From positions 1-64,000 of the forward strand of contig NZ_QEKH01000028.1 of NCBI RefSeq assembly GCF_003096415.1: 64,000 bases of DNA. Reading direction: 5' to 3'. Shown one piece after another: positions 9,741-17,071 of this stretch (position 1 is its first letter; the number at the start of each line of letters is the position of its first letter). The translations under genes and the position numbers were made by a program. This DNA is from Victivallis vadensis. Lineage in GTDB: Bacteria > Verrucomicrobiota > Lentisphaeria > Victivallales > Victivallaceae. The notes below the pieces were generated by a model that did not search any database, was not told the origin of the DNA, and saw only the letters and a list, made by a program, of their open reading frames with translations.

Positions 9741-10796
9741 TCAGATGCGGGCGGCGCGATTGCGCAGGGCGAGGTCCGCGAGAACCAGCGCGGTCATCGC
9801 TTCGACGACCGGAACGGCGCGCGGCACCAGACAGGGGTCATGGCGTCCCAGAACCTCGATCTCGGTTGCGTTGCCTTCTTTATCGATCGTATGCTGCTTC
9901 TTTGCGATGGACGAAGTCGGTTTCATCGCGGCGCGGAAGGTGATTACGTCGCCGTTGGAGATGCCGCCCAGAATGCCGCCGGCATGGTTCGACGCGAAAC
10001 CGGACGGCAGAATCGAATCATTGTTTTCGCTGCCGCGTTTTTTCGGAGCCTCGAAACCGGCGCCGATTTCGATTCCCTTGATGCCGCCGATGGAAAGGAT
10101 CGCGTGCGCCAGCAGCGCATCGAGTTTGTCGAACACCGGCTCTCCCCATCCGGCGGGAACGCCGTGGGCTTCGCAGCAGATGATGCCGCCGACGCTGTCG
10201 CGGTCGGCCTGTGCGGCGCGGATTGCCGCGACCATCTTTTCCGCCGCGGCGAGATCAGGCGAACGCACGATATTCTCTTCGACGACGGACCAGTCGACGG
10301 TTTCGGCGTAGACGCCGCCGATCATCATCGAACAGGCCCGCACCGAAACTCCCATCGTCGCGAGCACCATCTTCGCAACCGCTCCCGCCGCGACCCGCAT
10401 CGAGGTTTCGCGCCCCGAGGAACGACCGCCGCCGCGATAATCGCGTACTCCGTACTTTTTGAAGAAACCGAGGTCGGCGTGGCCGGGGCGGAACAGCTCC
10501 GCAAGCCGGCCGTAATCCTGGCTGCGCTGATCCGTATTGCGGATCACCATCGCGAGACTGGTTCCGGTGGAAACGCCTTCAAACACGCCGGAGAGAATTT
10601 CGACCCGGTCCGGTTCCTTGCGCATCGTGCTGACTTTGGATTGTCCGGGTCGCCGCCGGTCGAGGTCGCGCTGGATCAACGCCTCATCGATCTTCACCCC
10701 TGCCGGCACCCCATCGATGATCACTCCCAGTCCGGGACCGTGGGACTCCCCGAACGTGGTCACTCTGAACAGTTCGCCAAACGTATTTCCGCTCAT
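9741..10796 (-). CDS. aroC: Chorismate synthase
   Basis: AroC removes phosphate from 5-enolpyruvylshikimate-3-phosphate to give chorismate, the last step of the shikimate pathway; it needs reduced FMN. The 351-aa protein shows all family signatures: FGESHGPGLGVIIDGVPAG near the N-terminus (~14), RRPGQSKVSTMRKEPD (~48), YRGGGRSSGRETSMRVAAGA (~120) and GRHDPCLVPRAVPVVEA at the C-terminus. Length is normal. Its ATG overlaps the aroK stop by 4 nt (ATGA), indicating translational coupling in the argB-aroK-aroC operon, and a hairpin with a T tract follows. Confidence 0.96.
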   Translation of the reverse strand: MSGNTFGELFRVTTFGESHGPGLGVIIDGVPAGVKIDEALIQRDLDRRRPGQSKVSTMRKEPDRVEILSGVFEGVSTGTSLAMVIRNTDQRSQDYGRLAELFRPGHADLGFFKKYGVRDYRGGGRSSGRETSMRVAAGAVAKMVLATMGVSVRACSMMIGGVYAETVDWSVVEENIVRSPDLAAAEKMVAAIRAAQADRDSVGGIICCEAHGVPAGWGEPVFDKLDALLAHAILSIGGIKGIEIGAGFEAPKKRGSENNDSILPSGFASNHAGGILGGISNGDVITFRAAMKPTSSIAKKQHTIDKEGNATEIEVLGRHDPCLVPRAVPVVEAMTALVLADLALRNRAARI

Positions 10797-11359
10797 GGTT
10801 TCAACTCCGTAAGAATAATCTGAATCAGTTTTTCGGCAACGGCGGAGGCCGCCTCCTCCCGCTCGATCGGGAACGTCAGGTCGGCATAGCTTCGGTATGC
10901 CGCTTCCCGCTGCCGGTTCATCCGCAGAAATTCGGCATAGGGATCGGCAAACGAGGCGAGAAACGGCGGCAGCCCCCGGCGCCTGACCCGCTCGAACGCA
11001 ATTTCCGGCCGGATCGCCAGATATACGCCGAAGCCCATTTTTTTCAAAACCTCCGGCTCCACAAAAGGATTGGCCGGAACGCCTCCGCCCAGCGCGACCA
11101 CCCGGGGGCCGGCCTGCTGCGCGGCAAGCGCCTCGACCGTCTCCGCCTCGAACCGGCGGAACCCCTCCTCGCCCAGTTCCCGGAAAATATCGCGGGTCGG
11201 CAGCGGGCAGCCGTTCAGCATCTGGAACCGGCTCTCCAGCTCAAGGTCGGTATCGACGAATTTCACTCCGAAGTGTTCGGCCGTCAGTCGCCCGAGCGTA
11301 CTTTTGCCGCAGTGCTTGATGCCGAAAAAAAGCAGCGGCCGCGTCAGTCGTTCCGCCAT
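10793..11359 (-). CDS. aroK: Shikimate kinase
   Basis: This 188-aa P-loop kinase phosphorylates shikimate at the 3-hydroxyl using ATP. The Walker A motif is GIKHCGKST (residues ~13-21), an unusual GIKHCGK variant of the more common GxxGxGK but matching GxxxxGKS/T. FVDTDLELESRF follows (the shikimate-binding D-x-D of the family), then VVALGGGVPANP (the GGG loop), and a lid-region arginine pair FERVRRRGLPPF. The gene lies one base after argB and overlaps aroC, so the two committed shikimate steps are expressed with an arginine-pathway gene. Confidence 0.92.
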   Translation of the reverse strand: MAERLTRPLLFFGIKHCGKSTLGRLTAEHFGVKFVDTDLELESRFQMLNGCPLPTRDIFRELGEEGFRRFEAETVEALAAQQAGPRVVALGGGVPANPFVEPEVLKKMGFGVYLAIRPEIAFERVRRRGLPPFLASFADPYAEFLRMNRQREAAYRSYADLTFPIEREEAASAVAEKLIQIILTELKP

Positions 11360-11360
11360 A

Positions 11361-12248
11361 TCACATCACGGAGTCCGGGCGGACGATCTGGGTGCCGACG
11401 CCCCGGTCGGTAAAGATTTCCAGCAGCAGCGTGTGCATCACGCGCCCGTCGATCAACTGCACCTTGTTGATGCCGGAATTCAGCGCCTCGACGCAGCTTT
11501 TGATCTTCGGCAGCATGCCGCCGGAAATAATGCCGTCGCGAATCAGGCCGCCGATCTCATCGGTGCAGATGGTCGGAATCACCGAAGCTTCATTTTCCCG
11601 GTCCGACAGAATGCCCGGCACGTCGCTCAGGAATACCAGCTTGCGCGCATGAATCGCCTCGGCCACCTTGCACGCGGCCACATCGGCGTTAATGTTATAG
11701 ACCTGGCCGTCCAGTCCGAGGCCCAGCGGCGTCACGATCGGAATCCGCCCCGCTTCGACCTCTTCCAGGATCTTCGCCCCGTTCACGCCGACGATTTCAC
11801 CGACGAAGCCGATATCCTGCGCTTCTCCGGTCACCGGGTCGACCGATTGCGTCCGCTGCGCCTTCAGCACCTGCTTGCCGGAAACCCCGACCGCATTGCC
11901 GCCCGCCGCATTGGCCAGTTCGACCAGTTCGCGGTTGACCTGATTGTGCAGCACATCGTCCACCACCCTGATGGTGCGGTCACAGGTAAAACGCAGGCCG
12001 TTCACGAACCTGACCGGAATATCCTGCTTGCGCAATTCCGCTGAAATCGCCTTGCCGCCGCCGTGCACCACCACCGGCTTGATGCCGGTCGCTTCCAGAA
12101 GCACCACGTCGCGCATCGTGCTCCTGACCAGTTCCGGGTCCTCCATCGAACTGCCGCCGAACTTGATCACCATCACCGAATTACGGAATTTCTGAATATA
12201 CGGCAGTGCTTCGACCAGCACATTCGCCTTTTTGATAAGATCCTGCAT
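11361..12248 (-). CDS. argB: Acetylglutamate kinase
   Basis: ArgB phosphorylates N-acetylglutamate, step two of arginine synthesis. The 295-aa amino-acid kinase fold protein has MVIKFGGSSMED (~27), VVVHGGGKAISAEL (~60, the acetylglutamate-binding glycine loop), NINADVAACKVAEAI (~175) and a C-terminal GISGGMLPKIKSC motif. About 25 residues precede the first FGG strand. An N-terminal helix of this kind is the feature that builds the arginine-inhibited hexamer in feedback-sensitive enzymes, so feedback control by arginine is likely. It is the first gene of the operon with aroK and aroC; GAGGA lies 8 nt before the ATG. Confidence 0.95.
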   Translation of the reverse strand: MQDLIKKANVLVEALPYIQKFRNSVMVIKFGGSSMEDPELVRSTMRDVVLLEATGIKPVVVHGGGKAISAELRKQDIPVRFVNGLRFTCDRTIRVVDDVLHNQVNRELVELANAAGGNAVGVSGKQVLKAQRTQSVDPVTGEAQDIGFVGEIVGVNGAKILEEVEAGRIPIVTPLGLGLDGQVYNINADVAACKVAEAIHARKLVFLSDVPGILSDRENEASVIPTICTDEIGGLIRDGIISGGMLPKIKSCVEALNSGINKVQLIDGRVMHTLLLEIFTDRGVGTQIVRPDSVM

Positions 12249-12349
12249 GTCACTGTCCTCTGTAAAAAAATCAATGTACCTGCTATAACATGCCGCCGTT
12301 TGCCTGTTTTTTCAACTGCTCCCGCCGAAATGATTGTGAAAAATCACCC

Positions 12350-12615
12350 GATGCAAAGCAGCTTTGGAGTGCGGTCCCCGAAGGGGCGGCAGAGCCGGCT
12401 TCAGCTCCGCTTTCCAGTCGCGTGTGAGTTTTACCGTTCCGTTTACCATTGCAACAAGCTGCCCGGAAAGGCCGATCGGCAACTTTGGAGCTTCCGTGCC
12501 TTCCGTGCCAGTCCGTGGAAGTCCGTAGGCCCAATATCCGTAATGCCGATCGGCAACCTTGGAGTGCGGAGATTCATCTCCGCTTTCCAATCGCACATGA
12601 GTTTTATGGTTGGCT
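12350..12615. repeat. Imperfect internal repeat block next to dispersed repeat copy 1
   Basis: Two blocks of related sequence, about 12,360-12,440 and 12,547-12,612, both run from CTTTGGAGTGCGG or CCTTGGAGTGCGG through CTCCGCTTTCCA to a GTGAGTTTTA/ATGAGTTTTA end. A third CAACTTTGGAG start occurs at 12,480. GCCGATCGGCAAC occurs twice (about 12,471 and 12,545). Between them lie iterated CCGTG/GTCCGT words. Such GGAGTGCGG...CCGCTTT units are, from memory, common intergenic repeats in Verrucomicrobia/Lentisphaerae genomes. Confidence 0.6.
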
Positions 12616-12719
12616 CGTCATTGCCGCAAGAATAAGCGGGGTTGCCCGGAGGGTAACAACTTTTGAACGCAAGCACAGGCAGGCTGCCCGGAGGGTAGTG
12701 AGCACGGGATTGACGGCCT

Positions 12720-13096
12720 GCGGATGGCTCCGGGGGACGTCGCGCACGTCCCCCGGCCCCCCTCGCCGGTGGCAGAGGCCGGTCCGGTTGCGGAGCACTT
12801 CCGCTCGCGGGCGCGGCTTCGCCGCTTACTTGTCCGCCTGCGGCGGCCAACTCCTCAACGTTCGCTGCGCTCACTACGCCGGAGGGGCTTCGCTCACTAC
12901 GTTCGGCTTCGTCACTATCGTTCCTCGTTACTTGCTGCCGCAAGTAATTCCCTCACATTCGTTCGCGGCGCTGACCGCGCTTATTGTGCGCCGCGTAAGT
13001 GGTAATGCAGACCGCCCGATGCTTTGCCTGTACTGGTTGCCCGCACGCCCCCCGGAGGGGCATTGGCGGGCGTATTTGCAGCGGCGCCTTGCCGCA
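12720..13096. repeat. Dispersed ~0.4-kb non-coding repeat, copy 1
   Basis: From GCGGATGGCTCCGG to about CGGCGCCTTGCCGC this region aligns with 58,901-59,308. The core after GGCTTCGCCGCTTACTTG is nearly identical for ~190 bp in both copies, including runs such as TTCGCTGCGCTCACTACGCC and GTTCGTTCGCGG-like words. The outer parts diverge and carry short insertions. It lies between argB (divergent) and the STAS gene. No transposase, target duplication or terminal inverted repeat common to both copies was found. Confidence 0.75.
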
Positions 13097-13147
13097 AAAA
13101 ATACCGCCTCCGGGTAAGAGGCGGCATTGATCGGCTTCGTGCTGAAT

Positions 13148-13495
13148 TCAGGCCTGTTGCGGCGGCTCAAGAGCGGCGAGCGCCTTTTCGACATCCGGAT
13201 AGATATCGAAAATCTTGTAGGCTTTGGTGATATCGAACACGACGCGCGGCTTGGCCTGAAGGCTGGCGATCTTGAGTTCACCGCCGGCCTCGGAAATACG
13301 TTGCAGAACGAAAACCATCGCCCCCAGCCCGGTACTGTCCACATATTCCATCTCGGACAGATCCAGCACGAAACGACGACCGCGCGCCAAGGCCTCCTGC
13401 ATATATTGTTTGAATTGATCCGCACAATCCGCCGTCAATCGCCCGATAATCATCACTTTGACCGACGAACCGATCTTCTCCTCACGAATATCCAT
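13148..13495 (-). CDS. STAS-domain anti-sigma factor antagonist
   Basis: The ~115-aa single-domain STAS protein is of SpoIIAA/RsbV type. The phosphorylatable serine lies in EYVDSTGLGAMVFVL (Ser about 54 from the chosen start). Unphosphorylated STAS proteins bind an anti-sigma kinase and free its partner sigma factor; the kinase inactivates STAS by phosphorylation and a PP2C phosphatase reactivates it. I chose ATG 13495 because GGAGAGGG precedes it; ATG 13510 is possible. The divergently transcribed neighbour carries both a PP2C and a HATPase domain, the expected partners. The sigma factor itself is not in the window. Confidence 0.88.
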   Translation of the reverse strand: MDIREEKIGSSVKVMIIGRLTADCADQFKQYMQEALARGRRFVLDLSEMEYVDSTGLGAMVFVLQRISEAGGELKIASLQAKPRVVFDITKAYKIFDIYPDVEKALAALEPPQQA

Positions 13496-13577
13496 AAACA
13501 CCCTCTCCATCTTTCTTACTCGTCCCGGGTATGGAACGGAATCATGATCCCCCTCGGCACAATCTTACAATATTATT

Positions 13578-13605
13578 AAGATAGTCTGGTATTCACTTTT
13601 TACAA
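13578..13605 (-). promoter_or_regulatory. Putative promoter of the STAS gene
   Basis: On the minus strand TTGTAA and TATCTT lie 16 bp apart, about 80 nt before the STAS start. It faces away from the promoter of the phosphatase fusion gene. Confidence 0.4.
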
Positions 13606-13696
13606 CTGTTTTCCGATCTTAAAAAAGATTTTTTCCTCTTTTTTTCTATAATATCTGCAATTCTTTATTTTTTTACGCCATTTTTAAACTTGATAG

Positions 13697-13725
13697 TTGA
13701 TTAATGACATTGGCAGTTCTATATT
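13697..13725 (+). promoter_or_regulatory. Putative promoter of the response regulator-phosphatase gene
   Basis: TTGATT and TATATT are separated by 17 bp, 55 nt upstream of ATG 13780, in an AT-rich divergent intergenic region. The call is sequence-based only. Confidence 0.5.
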
Positions 13726-13779
13726 ATCACAAATAATTCAGTTTGGCAGTTCAGAATACAGTGCCGGAAAACAACGGAA

Positions 13780-15393
13780 ATGGAAAACCGATATAAAATT
13801 CTCGCAGTGGATGATGAGAAATTCAATCTGCTGCTGCTGGAGTCCTGTTTGCAGAGCGAATCCTGCGACCTGGTGACGTGCAACGATGCCCTGAAAGCGT
13901 TCAGCGAGTTCAAAAAAGCGGATTTCGATGTGATTTTGCTGGATATTCTGATGGACGGCATCGACGGCTTCGAGGTGCGTCAGCTGATCCGGTCGCGCAA
14001 CAAGAAGATTCCGATTATTTTCCTGACTTCGCTGCTGGATGACATCAACAGCACGCTGGTCAACCGGATCACCGCCGACCAGTACTCCTATTATCTGAAC
14101 AAATCCTTCAATAAAAAGACCCTGATCGAAAAGATCGAGCAAGCGGTTCAGACCTACCGCGAAAGCGCCGCCGCCAACGGCTTTCTGCAGAAAATCGAAT
14201 CCGACCTGGCGCTGGCGGGCGAAGTGCAGCGGCTGGTGCTGCCGAACTGGTGCCAGATCAACGACCAGCTGATCAGTTCCTTTCTCTATGAGCCGAACTT
14301 CAAGGTATCCGGGGACATCTTCGAATTTTACCGGATTGCCGACGGACGGCATCTGGTAGTGCTCGGAGATATCGCCGGCCACGGCGTGCAGGCCGCGCTC
14401 TACATGATGGCGCTGCAGGCTTTCCTGAAAATGCTGCTCGCCGAAATCGCGCCCGAGGAGTTGCAGGTGCATCAGGTGATGAACCGGATCAATGAATTCG
14501 TCCGCAACGACCTGAACGGTGAAAGCTATATGACCTGCATGGTGGCGCTTTTCGATTTCCGCCGGAATCACCTGACCTTTCACAATGCGGGGCATCCCGG
14601 CCTGATCTGCTGCTCGCCCTCCCGCGGCGAAGCGCGGGAGATTTCCGCGGACGGGCGCGGCAGCATTCCGATCGGCTGGTCCCGGGACCTTCCTTATAAG
14701 GAGGAGGACAACATCGACTTCGACTTCGAGGACGACTCGATTTTCATCAGCTATACCGACGGATTGCTCGACCTCAGCAAACCCAATGCCCCGGAAGAGG
14801 TGATTGAGGAGAAGAATTTCCGCGAACTGCTCGGCGCCTTGGCGGCGGAATCCAACGTGGTTTCAATCCCCTTCCGGCTGCGCAGCGTGATCGACCAGAT
14901 CGGCTTTTCCGAGTCTCCCGATGACGTTTTCATCATGGCGCTGCAGAAGAACTGCGCAATTCCGACCGTTTGCTTCCGGCAGCTCCAGCCGACGACGAAC
15001 AGCATCAGCGCGGGCGTGCTGGAATTCTGCAATTTCGTGCAGCACCATACCGGGGATGAGGAACTGGGCACCAGAATCGAACTTCTGCTCAGCGAGTTTC
15101 TGAACAATGTGGTGCTGCACGGCCTCGTCAACGCCAAACGCGGCAAGGCCGTGATTGCGGTCCGGCTGGAAGTTCAGGAGGAGAAAATCGTGATCTCCGC
15201 AATGGATCGCGGCCGGGAGTGGGAAGATGTCCCGGCCTTCAACGTCCATACCGCCAGGCAGCAGCTGGAGGAACTCAATGCCAACCGCGCCACCTCCGGG
15301 CGCGGACTGGCGATCATCACCAGCATCGCCGAATCCATCCGGCGCAAACATTATCGCGGCCTCAACGAAACTGTTTTCATCATTCGCAGATAA
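13780..15393 (+). CDS. Response regulator - PP2C (SpoIIE/RsbU) phosphatase - HATPase (RsbW-like) fusion
   Basis: The 537-aa soluble protein has three domains. Residues 1-125 are a receiver (ILAVDDEKFN, phospho-acceptor D55 in ILLDIL, T83 in IFLTS, K108 in YYLNKSF). Residues about 170-375 are a PP2C phosphatase of SpoIIE type (VSGDIFEFY, VVLGDIAGHG, FHNAGHPG, FISYTDGLLDL supply the metal-binding Asp residues). Residues about 400-537 are a GHKL ATPase of the RsbW type (LLSEFLNNVVLHG, ISAMDRGREW, GRGLAIITSIA). Phosphorylation of the receiver probably tunes the phosphatase acting on the divergent STAS protein, while the ATPase domain may be the opposing kinase. Upstream histidine kinase and downstream sigma factor are not in the window. 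Confidence 0.9.
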   Translation: MENRYKILAVDDEKFNLLLLESCLQSESCDLVTCNDALKAFSEFKKADFDVILLDILMDGIDGFEVRQLIRSRNKKIPIIFLTSLLDDINSTLVNRITADQYSYYLNKSFNKKTLIEKIEQAVQTYRESAAANGFLQKIESDLALAGEVQRLVLPNWCQINDQLISSFLYEPNFKVSGDIFEFYRIADGRHLVVLGDIAGHGVQAALYMMALQAFLKMLLAEIAPEELQVHQVMNRINEFVRNDLNGESYMTCMVALFDFRRNHLTFHNAGHPGLICCSPSRGEAREISADGRGSIPIGWSRDLPYKEEDNIDFDFEDDSIFISYTDGLLDLSKPNAPEEVIEEKNFRELLGALAAESNVVSIPFRLRSVIDQIGFSESPDDVFIMALQKNCAIPTVCFRQLQPTTNSISAGVLEFCNFVQHHTGDEELGTRIELLLSEFLNNVVLHGLVNAKRGKAVIAVRLEVQEEKIVISAMDRGREWEDVPAFNVHTARQQLEELNANRATSGRGLAIITSIAESIRRKHYRGLNETVFIIRR

Positions 15394-15432
15394 AAGTTTA
15401 CTGCGTAATTCCGAAAAAGTTGCTTTTCAGGT

Positions 15433-15461
15433 TTGCAACGAACGGGGAAAGCACCTATATT
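15433..15461 (+). promoter_or_regulatory. Putative promoter of the small HTH gene
   Basis: TTGCAA and TATATT are 17 bp apart, giving a leader of about 90 nt before ATG 15557. The leader holds a short open frame (next entry). Confidence 0.5.
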
Positions 15462-15512
15462 ATTATCAGAATGGTTTACCGTGTAACTCGGCAGGCAATC
15501 GGGGGAGACGGA

Positions 15513-15542
15513 ATGAGCAGTTATCCAAAACAGGTATCTTAA
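15513..15542 (+). CDS. Possible 9-codon leader peptide
   Basis: ATG 15513 is preceded by GGGGGAG at a good distance, and the frame reads MSSYPKQVS then TAA at 15540-15542, 14 nt before the HTH gene. The ribosome site is better than that of the HTH gene itself, so it may couple or modulate its translation. It could also be chance; conservation has not been tested. Confidence 0.3.
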   Translation: MSSYPKQVS

Positions 15543-15556
15543 CGAGGGGTCAGGTC

Positions 15557-15949
15557 ATGGTCACAAAATCCGAAAAGAAGTTTCCCAGCGCTCTCAAGAA
15601 TATTCTTGCCCAGTTCGAAATCAAGAATGTGGCGCTTGCCAATGCGATCGGAGTTACCAGCCAGTATATTTCCAAGCTGCTGAGCGGCAAGAGTCTGCCC
15701 AGCCGCGAACAGATGGATGCGATTCTGGTGCATCTGAATTCGCGCCAGGTGCCGATCGCGCAGCAGCGGATGCTGATCAGCTGCTTTGTCGAAGACAAAA
15801 CCGGTTTTTTCTATGAAATCGCGGATCTCGAATTCACCGCAAAGAACCAGCTTGAAAAGAAACTGCTCAGCGACTTCCGGATGCTCAGCATCGAATCCCA
15901 GAAGAAGGCGCTCTCCAATATCAACGAGCTTCTGATCAGCGCCTTGTAA
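15557..15949 (+). CDS. Small XRE-type helix-turn-helix protein
   Basis: The 130-aa protein has an N-terminal Cro/C1-type HTH (NVALANAIGVTSQYISKLLSGKSLPS, residues ~28-54). The helical C-terminal part (~60-130) has no family I recognise. I start it at ATG 15557 behind GAGGGG; an open frame continues upstream but runs through the promoter and the phosphatase gene end. It has its own promoter and is followed by a strong terminator, so it is a single-gene unit. The last residues, ALSNINELLISAL, form an amphipathic helix that could serve dimerisation. Target genes are unknown. Confidence 0.8.
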   Translation: MVTKSEKKFPSALKNILAQFEIKNVALANAIGVTSQYISKLLSGKSLPSREQMDAILVHLNSRQVPIAQQRMLISCFVEDKTGFFYEIADLEFTAKNQLEKKLLSDFRMLSIESQKKALSNINELLISAL

Positions 15950-15976
15950 TACGCCTGTGTTTGCATCTGCAATTCC

Positions 15977-16002
15977 ATCCGGCCATCCGGCCGGATTTTT
16001 TT
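15977..16002 (+). terminator. Rho-independent terminator after the small HTH gene
   Basis: A perfect 8-bp stem ATCCGGCC / GGCCGGAT with the 4-nt loop ATCC is followed by a run of T. It lies 27 nt after the HTH stop and before the promoter of the DUF368 gene. Confidence 0.85.
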
Positions 16003-16032
16003 ATTCCTCCGCCGGAAAATTACGGGAAGACT

Positions 16033-16061
16033 TTGCATTTGTGTGTTTTCTGCTGTATATT
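16033..16061 (+). promoter_or_regulatory. Putative promoter of the popT-lgt-rluD operon
   Basis: TTGCAT and TATATT lie 17 bp apart, 45 nt upstream of ATG 16106. Confidence 0.5.
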
Positions 16062-16105
16062 TGTCATCAATGGTTTGAGTTTAAAAAGCAGAACGGAATT
16101 TTCAG

Positions 16106-17071
16106 ATGGCGGAAATAGAACGGAAAAAGCGGGTGATCCGGGAATACGGGCGCATCTTCCTGTCGGGGTTCATCATGGGGTCGGCGGATGTGGTCCCGGG
16201 CGTGTCGGGCGGAACAATGGCGTTCATCCTCGGCATCTATCAGGAGCTGATCGATTCGATCCGGGCGTTCCTCTCTCCGGATGCCTTTAAAATGGCCTTC
16301 CGCTTCCAGGTCAAAAAAGCGTATCGGACATTGCCGTGGCCGTTCCTGCTGTCGCTGGGGCTGGGAATCCTGACCGCGATCGTGCTGCTTTCCTCGAAAA
16401 TCAAGTGGATGCTGGATCATAAACCGGCGCTGATCTGGTCGTTTTTCTTCGGACTGGTGCTCGCTTCGATCTTCGCGGTATTCCACCGGGTGTCGAAGTG
16501 GTCGTTCGACCGGATCATCGGCGCGCTGGCCGGCGCGGCGGCCGCCTGGATCATCGTCGGGCTGCCGCTGACCCGGCATCCGCCGGCCGGTCTGTGGTAT
16601 ATCGCGGTATGCGGAGCGATCGCGATCTGCGCGATGATTCTGCCCGGGATTTCCGGTTCGTTCATCCTGGTGCTGATGGGCAAGTATGAGACGGTGCTCG
16701 GAGCAGTGCATAACCTCAAGAGCGGAACGGATGTCGGCCAGAACCTGCTGATTCTGGCGTTTTTCATGGTCGGCATTGTAGTCGGAATCGGTTCGTTCGT
16801 GCGGTTGCTGGGCTGGCTCTTCCGGAAATACCACGACCTGACCGTCGCGGTGCTGATCGGCTTCATGGCCGGCTCGCTCCGCAAGGTCTGGCCCTGGAAG
16901 GGACCGGACGGGCTGGAAAATGTGCTGCCGGCCCGGTTCGACTCCGGTGTCGCCGGAGCCGTGGCGCTCGGCGTGCTCGGCTTCGTGCTGGTGCTGGCAA
17001 TCGAATATGCCGCCAAACGCCTCGAGGCGCGGGAACGGACCGGAACGGCCGATGCGGAGGAGACGGTTTAA
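16106..17071 (+). CDS. popT: DUF368 / PopT-type undecaprenyl-phosphate translocase
   Basis: The 321-aa polytopic inner-membrane protein has the DUF368 signature FIMGSADVVPGVSGGTMAFI (~residues 19-38) and the related second half ILPGISGSFILVLMGKYE (~185). DUF368 proteins were shown in Gram-positive bacteria and Vibrio to recycle the carrier lipid undecaprenyl phosphate across the membrane. Cytoplasmic, strongly basic residues open the protein. It ends exactly where lgt begins (adjacent stop and start), and uppP, the undecaprenyl-diphosphate phosphatase, lies 3 kb downstream. The family call is firm; the transport role rests on the characterised homologues. Confidence 0.88.
   Translation: MAEIERKKRVIREYGRIFLSGFIMGSADVVPGVSGGTMAFILGIYQELIDSIRAFLSPDAFKMAFRFQVKKAYRTLPWPFLLSLGLGILTAIVLLSSKIKWMLDHKPALIWSFFFGLVLASIFAVFHRVSKWSFDRIIGALAGAAAAWIIVGLPLTRHPPAGLWYIAVCGAIAICAMILPGISGSFILVLMGKYETVLGAVHNLKSGTDVGQNLLILAFFMVGIVVGIGSFVRLLGWLFRKYHDLTVAVLIGFMAGSLRKVWPWKGPDGLENVLPARFDSGVAGAVALGVLGFVLVLAIEYAAKRLEARERTGTADAEETV

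Larger units (their letters stand above)
12249..13147. other. 900-bp gap without a supported gene, filled with repeat sequence
   Basis: No open frame here shows recognisable protein features. The first half (about 12,350-12,620) holds internally repeated blocks; the second half (12,720-13,096) is copy 1 of a dispersed repeat whose second copy is at 58,901-59,308. Short frames on both strands are by-products of the GC-rich repeats. Confidence 0.7.

Noticed and set aside
12443-12943. Minus-strand frame of 166 codons in the repeat region as a gene
   Set aside because: It runs through several repeat units, changes character along its length and has no ribosome site. Only the part inside the shared DNA repeat is similar to copy 2.
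12250-13147. CRISPR array or integron-type array in the repeat region
   Set aside because: The repeats are irregular in length and spacing and not separated by unique spacers, and no cas or integrase gene is near.
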